A stretch of DNA of 64,000 bases from Nocardioides pantholopis. GTDB lineage: Bacteria; Actinomycetota; Actinomycetes; Propionibacteriales; Nocardioidaceae. The translations under genes and the position numbers were made by a program. This document shows positions 60,771-64,000 of the stretch, one piece after another. The stretch is from positions 1 through 64,000 of the forward strand of contig NZ_CP033324.1 in the NCBI RefSeq assembly GCF_003710085.1, given 5' to 3'. The notes below the pieces were generated by a model. The model was not told the DNA's origin. It saw only the letters and a list, made by a program, of their open reading frames with translations, and did no database searches. Each line of letters begins with the position of its first letter. The first letter of the stretch is position 1.

Positions 60771-60924
60771 GTGACTCCTTCACGAGGGACGCGTCGCGAG
60801 CACCACCGTGTGCACCGCCGGGGCGGACGCGGGGGAAGGAGAGGAGCGAGCGAGGTGTCTGAGGATGGTTCTTGAAACCAACCAGTTGTCAGACAGCCCG
60901 TCAATGAATTCCTAAAACTCAGTC
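60771..60924 (-). promoter_or_regulatory. Upstream region of the M14 gene
   Basis: The 154-bp gap between the M14 gene and the TetR gene, both on the minus strand. AT-rich for this genome near 60870-60930 (aattcctaaaactcagtctt), a likely promoter for the M14 gene. CACGAAGG-like purines (minus strand, AAGGAG near the start) supply a ribosome site for ATG 60770. Confidence 0.4.
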
Positions 60925-61500
60925 TTAAAGGGTGGGGGCCGGCGTCGGCAGGCCCAGCGCCGCGCCGGCCATCCGGCACAGCAGCTCGTGCATGGGCCGG
61001 TCCGGCAGCAGGCCGCTGTGCGGGGTGGAGTTGAGCAGCCCGAACGCCGCGTGCGCCATCGCCCGCGCCCGGTCCGGGTCGAGCCCGCCGTGCAGCAGCC
61101 GCAGCTGGGCGGCCCACAGCTCGACGTAGGCCCGCTGCAGGGCGCGGACCCGCTCCCGGGCCTCGTGCGGCAGCGAGGACCAGTCCCGGTCCTGGACCAC
61201 GATCAGCGGGCGGTGCCCCAGCGCGAAGTCGGCGTGCCAGTCGACCAGGGCGCGGACGGCGGCCGCGGGGTCCGGCGCGGCGGCGACCCGGTCCCGGCCG
61301 ACCGTCAGCAGCTCCTCGCTGATCGAGACCAGCATCTCGGCGAGCACGGCGTCCTTGGAGGCGAAGTGCTTGTAGAGCGCCGGTCCGGTGATCCCGCACG
61401 CCGCGCCCAGGTCGGCGACCGAGACGCCGTGGAAGCCGCGCGCCGCGAACAGCCCCGCGGCGGTGGCCAGGATCTGCTCCCGGCGGGTCGGTGCGGTCAC
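60925..61500 (-). CDS. TetR-family transcriptional regulator
   Basis: A 191-residue regulator with N-terminal helix-turn-helix VSVADLGAACGITGPALYKH (about 25-44) and an alpha-helical effector domain. HARDWSSLPHE-like spacing and the C-terminal part resemble the regulators of acyl-CoA or lipid genes common in actinobacteria, but the ligand cannot be assigned. GTG 61500 lies 6 nt after a -10 box. It precedes the M14 gene; whether it controls it is unknown. Confidence 0.9.
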   Translation of the reverse strand: MTAPTRREQILATAAGLFAARGFHGVSVADLGAACGITGPALYKHFASKDAVLAEMLVSISEELLTVGRDRVAAAPDPAAAVRALVDWHADFALGHRPLIVVQDRDWSSLPHEARERVRALQRAYVELWAAQLRLLHGGLDPDRARAMAHAAFGLLNSTPHSGLLPDRPMHELLCRMAGAALGLPTPAPTL

Positions 61501-61506
61501 CGGCTC

Positions 61507-61512
61507 AGGTTA
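61507..61512 (-). promoter_or_regulatory. -10 box of the TetR gene, leaderless start
   Basis: Minus-strand TAACCT, 6 nt, then GTG 61500, in the 20-bp gap after metX. Confidence 0.5.
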
Positions 61513-61520
61513 ACGGTGGT

Positions 61521-62663
61521 TCACCGGTCGGCGCGGAGGGCCTCGCGGATCCGGTCGTGGTAGCCGGGCGGCTCGAGCAGGAACGAGTCGTGGCCGTACG
61601 GCGAGGACAGCTCGGCGAGGTCCACCTCGTGCCCGAGCCGCTCGAGCTCGGCCGCCAGCCGCCGGGACTGGCCGGTGTCGAAGCGCCAGTCGGAGTCGAA
61701 GCTGGTGACCTGGAAGCGGGTGCGCGCGCGGCGCAGGGCCGCCTCGGTGGCGGCCTTGGCGGCGTCGTCGCTGCCGTCCTCGGGGAACGGGTCGAAGTAG
61801 TCCAGCAGCCGGGTCAGGTACAGGTAGGACAGCGCGTCGAAGCGGTCCAGGAACGTCTCGCCCTGGTGCTGGAGGTAGTGCTCGACAGCGAAGTCCGGCC
61901 CCATCCGCCAGTCGGTGCCGGTGCTGTCGCGGCGGTGGCCGAACTTGGCCTCCAGCGACTGCGGCGAGACGTAGGTGATGTGGGCCATCATCCGGGCGAT
62001 CTTCTGCCCGTGCCGGGGCACGACGCCGTGCTCGACGTACCGCCCGCCGTGGAACTGCGTGTCGCTCAGGATCGCCTCGCGGGCCACTGCGGAGAACGCG
62101 ATGTTCTCCGGGGTCAGCCGGGACGACGCGGCGACCAGCACCGCCCGGTCGATCTCGTCGGGGGCGTCGATCACCCACTGCAGCACCTGCATGCCGCCCA
62201 GGGAGCCCCCGACCGCGGCGTACAGGCGCTCGACGCCGAGGTGGGCGAGCAGCCGGCGGTGCACCGCGACCAGATCGGCCATGTGCAGCATCGGGAAGTC
62301 CAGGAAGTACGGCGTGCCCGTCGCCGGGTTCGTCGACAGCGGCCCGGTGGTGCCCGAGCAGCCGCCGAGCAGGTTCGCGGAGACCACGAAGAACCGGTCG
62401 GTGTCGACCGCCTTGCCGGGACCGATCAGGTTGTCCCACCAGCCGCGCCGCTTGGCGCCCAGGTGCAGCCCCGCGGCGTGCGCGTCTCCGGTGAGGGCGT
62501 GGCAGACGAAGACCACGTTGTCGCGGGCCGGGGCGAGCCGGCCGTAGGTCTCGTAGGCCACCTCGACGGAGTCGAGCCGGCCGCCGCCACGCAGGAGCAG
62601 CGGGTCGTCCTCGGTGGCGAGGACGGCCCGCTGCGTCTCGACGTACCCGAGAGCTCCGGTCAT
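61521..62663 (-). CDS. metX: Homoserine O-acetyltransferase
   Basis: Acetylates homoserine with acetyl-CoA, the first step of the trans- or direct sulfhydrylation route to methionine. The 380-residue alpha/beta hydrolase has nucleophile Ser154 in GGSLGGMQVLQW, the Asp in FDSDWRFDTGQS and the His in SPYGHDSFLLEP. CHALTGDAHAAG and ANLLGGCSGTTGP are MetX signatures. ATG 62663 starts 4 bp after the metY stop, so metY-metX is one operon. Confidence 0.95.
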   Translation of the reverse strand: MTGALGYVETQRAVLATEDDPLLLRGGGRLDSVEVAYETYGRLAPARDNVVFVCHALTGDAHAAGLHLGAKRRGWWDNLIGPGKAVDTDRFFVVSANLLGGCSGTTGPLSTNPATGTPYFLDFPMLHMADLVAVHRRLLAHLGVERLYAAVGGSLGGMQVLQWVIDAPDEIDRAVLVAASSRLTPENIAFSAVAREAILSDTQFHGGRYVEHGVVPRHGQKIARMMAHITYVSPQSLEAKFGHRRDSTGTDWRMGPDFAVEHYLQHQGETFLDRFDALSYLYLTRLLDYFDPFPEDGSDDAAKAATEAALRRARTRFQVTSFDSDWRFDTGQSRRLAAELERLGHEVDLAELSSPYGHDSFLLEPPGYHDRIREALRADR

Positions 62664-62667
62664 CTGG

Positions 62668-63954
62668 TCACTTGCTGGCGGCGAGGGCCTGCTCGAGGTC
62701 GGCGATCAGGTCCTCCGGGTGCTCGATGCCGATCGAGAGCCGGACCATGTCCTCGGGGACGCCGGCGGCCACGAGCTCCTCGGGGGTGAGCTGGCTGTGG
62801 GTCGTGGTGGCGTTGTGGATCGCCAGCGACTTGGCGTCGCCGATGTTGGCCAGGTGGCTGAAGAGCTCCAGGGCCTCGATGAACTTCTTGCCGCCCTCGC
62901 GGCCCGAGCGCAGGCCGAAGCTGAGCAGGCCGCCGTACCCCTTGCCGGTGAAGGTGCGGTCCGCGACGGCCTTGTAGGGGCTGTCGGGCAGGCCGGGGTA
63001 GCTGACCCAGGAGACCGCCTCGTGGTCCTGGAGGTACTGCGCGATCGCGAGCGCGTTCTGGCTGTGCCGCTCCATGCGCAGGTGCAGGGTCTCCAGGCCC
63101 TGGAGGAACAGCCAGGAGTTCAGCGGCGCGACCGCGGCGCCGGTGTTGCGCAGCAGCACGGTGCGGGCGCGGATGATGTAGGCGAGCTCGCCGGCCGCCT
63201 CGGTCCACACGGCGCCGTGGTAGGCCGGGTCCGGCTTGGTCAGGCCGGGGAAGCGGTCGCTGTGCGCGGCCCAGTCGAACTTGCCGGAGTCGACGATGAC
63301 GCCGCCGATCGAGGTGCCGTGGCCGCCGATGTACTTGGTAGCGGCGTGCACGACGACGTCGGCGCCCTGGTCGAAGGCGCGCACCAGGTACGGCGTGGGG
63401 GCGGTGTTGTCCATGATCAGCGGCAGCCCCAGCGCGTGGGCGGCCTCGGCCCAGGCCGGGATGTCGACGACGTTGATCTTCGGGTTGCCGACGGTCTCGC
63501 CGAAGACCAGCTTGGTCCGCTCGTCGACGTGCTGGGCCAGGTCCTCGGGCTTCTCGGGGTCGACGAAGCGGACCTCGATGCCGAACTGCGGCAGCGTGTG
63601 CGCGAACAGCGCGTAGGTGCCGCCGTACAGCGTGGAGAGCGCGACGATGTTGTCGCCGGCATAGGTCAGGTTGAGCACGGCGTACGTCGTCGCGGCGGAG
63701 CCGCTGGCGGTGGCCAGCGCGCCGACGCCGCCCTCGAGCCGGGTCATCCGCTCCTCGAAGACCGACTGGGTCGGGTTCATGATCCGGGTGTAGATGTTGC
63801 CGGGCTCGGCGAGCGAGAACAGGTTCGCGGCGTGCTCGGTGTCGTCGAAGACATAGGACGTGGTCTGGTAGATCGGCACCGCGCGGGCGTTGGTGGCCGG
63901 GTCGGCCTCTTCCTGGCCGGCGTGCACGTTGAGGGTCTCGGGGCGGTAGGTCAT
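62668..63954 (-). CDS. metY: O-acetylhomoserine sulfhydrylase
   Basis: A pyridoxal-phosphate enzyme that makes homocysteine from O-acetylhomoserine and sulfide (and often cysteine from O-acetylserine). The 428-residue protein is of the Cys/Met metabolism gamma-family, with the PLP lysine Lys207 in HAATKYIGGHGTSIGG, YTRIMNPTQSVFEERM near the N-terminus and MDNTAPTPYL contacting the cofactor. Upstream, only 46 nt remain in the window; actinobacterial metY genes often have a SAM riboswitch there, but none can be seen or excluded. Confidence 0.95.
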   Translation of the reverse strand: MTYRPETLNVHAGQEEADPATNARAVPIYQTTSYVFDDTEHAANLFSLAEPGNIYTRIMNPTQSVFEERMTRLEGGVGALATASGSAATTYAVLNLTYAGDNIVALSTLYGGTYALFAHTLPQFGIEVRFVDPEKPEDLAQHVDERTKLVFGETVGNPKINVVDIPAWAEAAHALGLPLIMDNTAPTPYLVRAFDQGADVVVHAATKYIGGHGTSIGGVIVDSGKFDWAAHSDRFPGLTKPDPAYHGAVWTEAAGELAYIIRARTVLLRNTGAAVAPLNSWLFLQGLETLHLRMERHSQNALAIAQYLQDHEAVSWVSYPGLPDSPYKAVADRTFTGKGYGGLLSFGLRSGREGGKKFIEALELFSHLANIGDAKSLAIHNATTTHSQLTPEELVAAGVPEDMVRLSIGIEHPEDLIADLEQALAASK

Positions 63955-64000
63955 GGCTGCTCCTGGTCCTGATCTGGGGGCTGGGCTCCGGTGCCGGTGG

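Noticed and set aside
56466..60875. A 1469-codon plus-strand frame opposite the M14 gene
   Set aside because: The product is Gly/Arg/Val/Asp-rich without motifs and antisense to a clear secreted enzyme. It is a composition artefact.
63955..64000. SAM riboswitch upstream of metY
   Set aside because: Only 46 nt of the leader are in the window, too few to see any conserved fold.

Overview
The window is a high-GC actinobacterial chromosome segment that starts at the replication origin. The order dnaA, dnaN, gnd, recF, DUF721 (DciA-like), gyrB, gyrA, DUF3566, tRNA-Ile, DLW-39, tRNA-Ala, followed by ppiA, rhomboid, crgA and the pknB-pknA-pbpA-rodA-pstP-fhaB-fhaA operon, is the usual actinobacterial origin neighbourhood. 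Strong GC bias at third codon positions, frequent GTG starts, an F420-type LLM oxidoreductase, a polyphosphate glucokinase and RecQ/SNF2 architectures typical of the group point to Nocardioides or a close relative in the Nocardioidaceae. That placement is inferred from layout and protein character; no search was run.

Layout. 1-12.3 kb: replication initiation and topoisomerase block, with an ohr peroxidase gene lying between dnaA and the oriC intergenic region. 12.35-12.7 kb: tRNA-Ile(GAT), a 47-residue DLW-39 protein and tRNA-Ala(TGC). 12.74-20.0 kb: an accessory island of lower GC. It holds a decayed IS3-family element, a DUF262/HNH (GmrSD-like) protein, a wrecked HNH restriction gene carrying a small internal inversion, and a compact restriction-modification cassette (candidate nuclease, C5-cytosine methyltransferase, Vsr-type nuclease). 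20.2-25.8 kb: SURF1-DUF3817, an Ala-rich membrane-anchored protein, cyclophilin, rhomboid, an enlarged CrgA and a DUF881 protein. 25.7-34.5 kb: the cell-wall and division signalling operon on the minus strand, translationally coupled over much of its length. 34.8 kb: tRNA-Leu(CAG). 35-64 kb: mixed metabolic, transport, repair and envelope genes: MmpL transporter with TetR regulator, malic enzyme, PpgK, M15 lipoprotein, quinone oxidoreductase, M13 peptidase, RecQ fused to a phosphoribosyltransferase-like domain, DHA2 transporter, GPx, SNF2 helicase plus SWIM protein, a secreted M14 carboxypeptidase and, at the right edge, metX-metY.

How it works together. The left block starts replication and sets supercoiling. 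The kinase operon couples PASTA and FHA signalling to elongation and division enzymes (RodA, PbpA), with CrgA nearby. The island is a defence cluster in several states of decay. Many single genes have a TANNNT-like -10 hexamer 6-8 nt before the start codon and no Shine-Dalgarno sequence, so leaderless translation looks common here.

Sequence-level novelties: a 53-nt palindromic repeat family at two loci 22 kb apart; a cluster of DnaA-box-like 9-mers around a perfect 32-bp palindrome at 24.1 kb; and a 16-bp palindrome lying on the start codon of a gene whose product has a ribbon-helix-helix-like tail. No rRNA operon, CRISPR array or intact transposon was seen.
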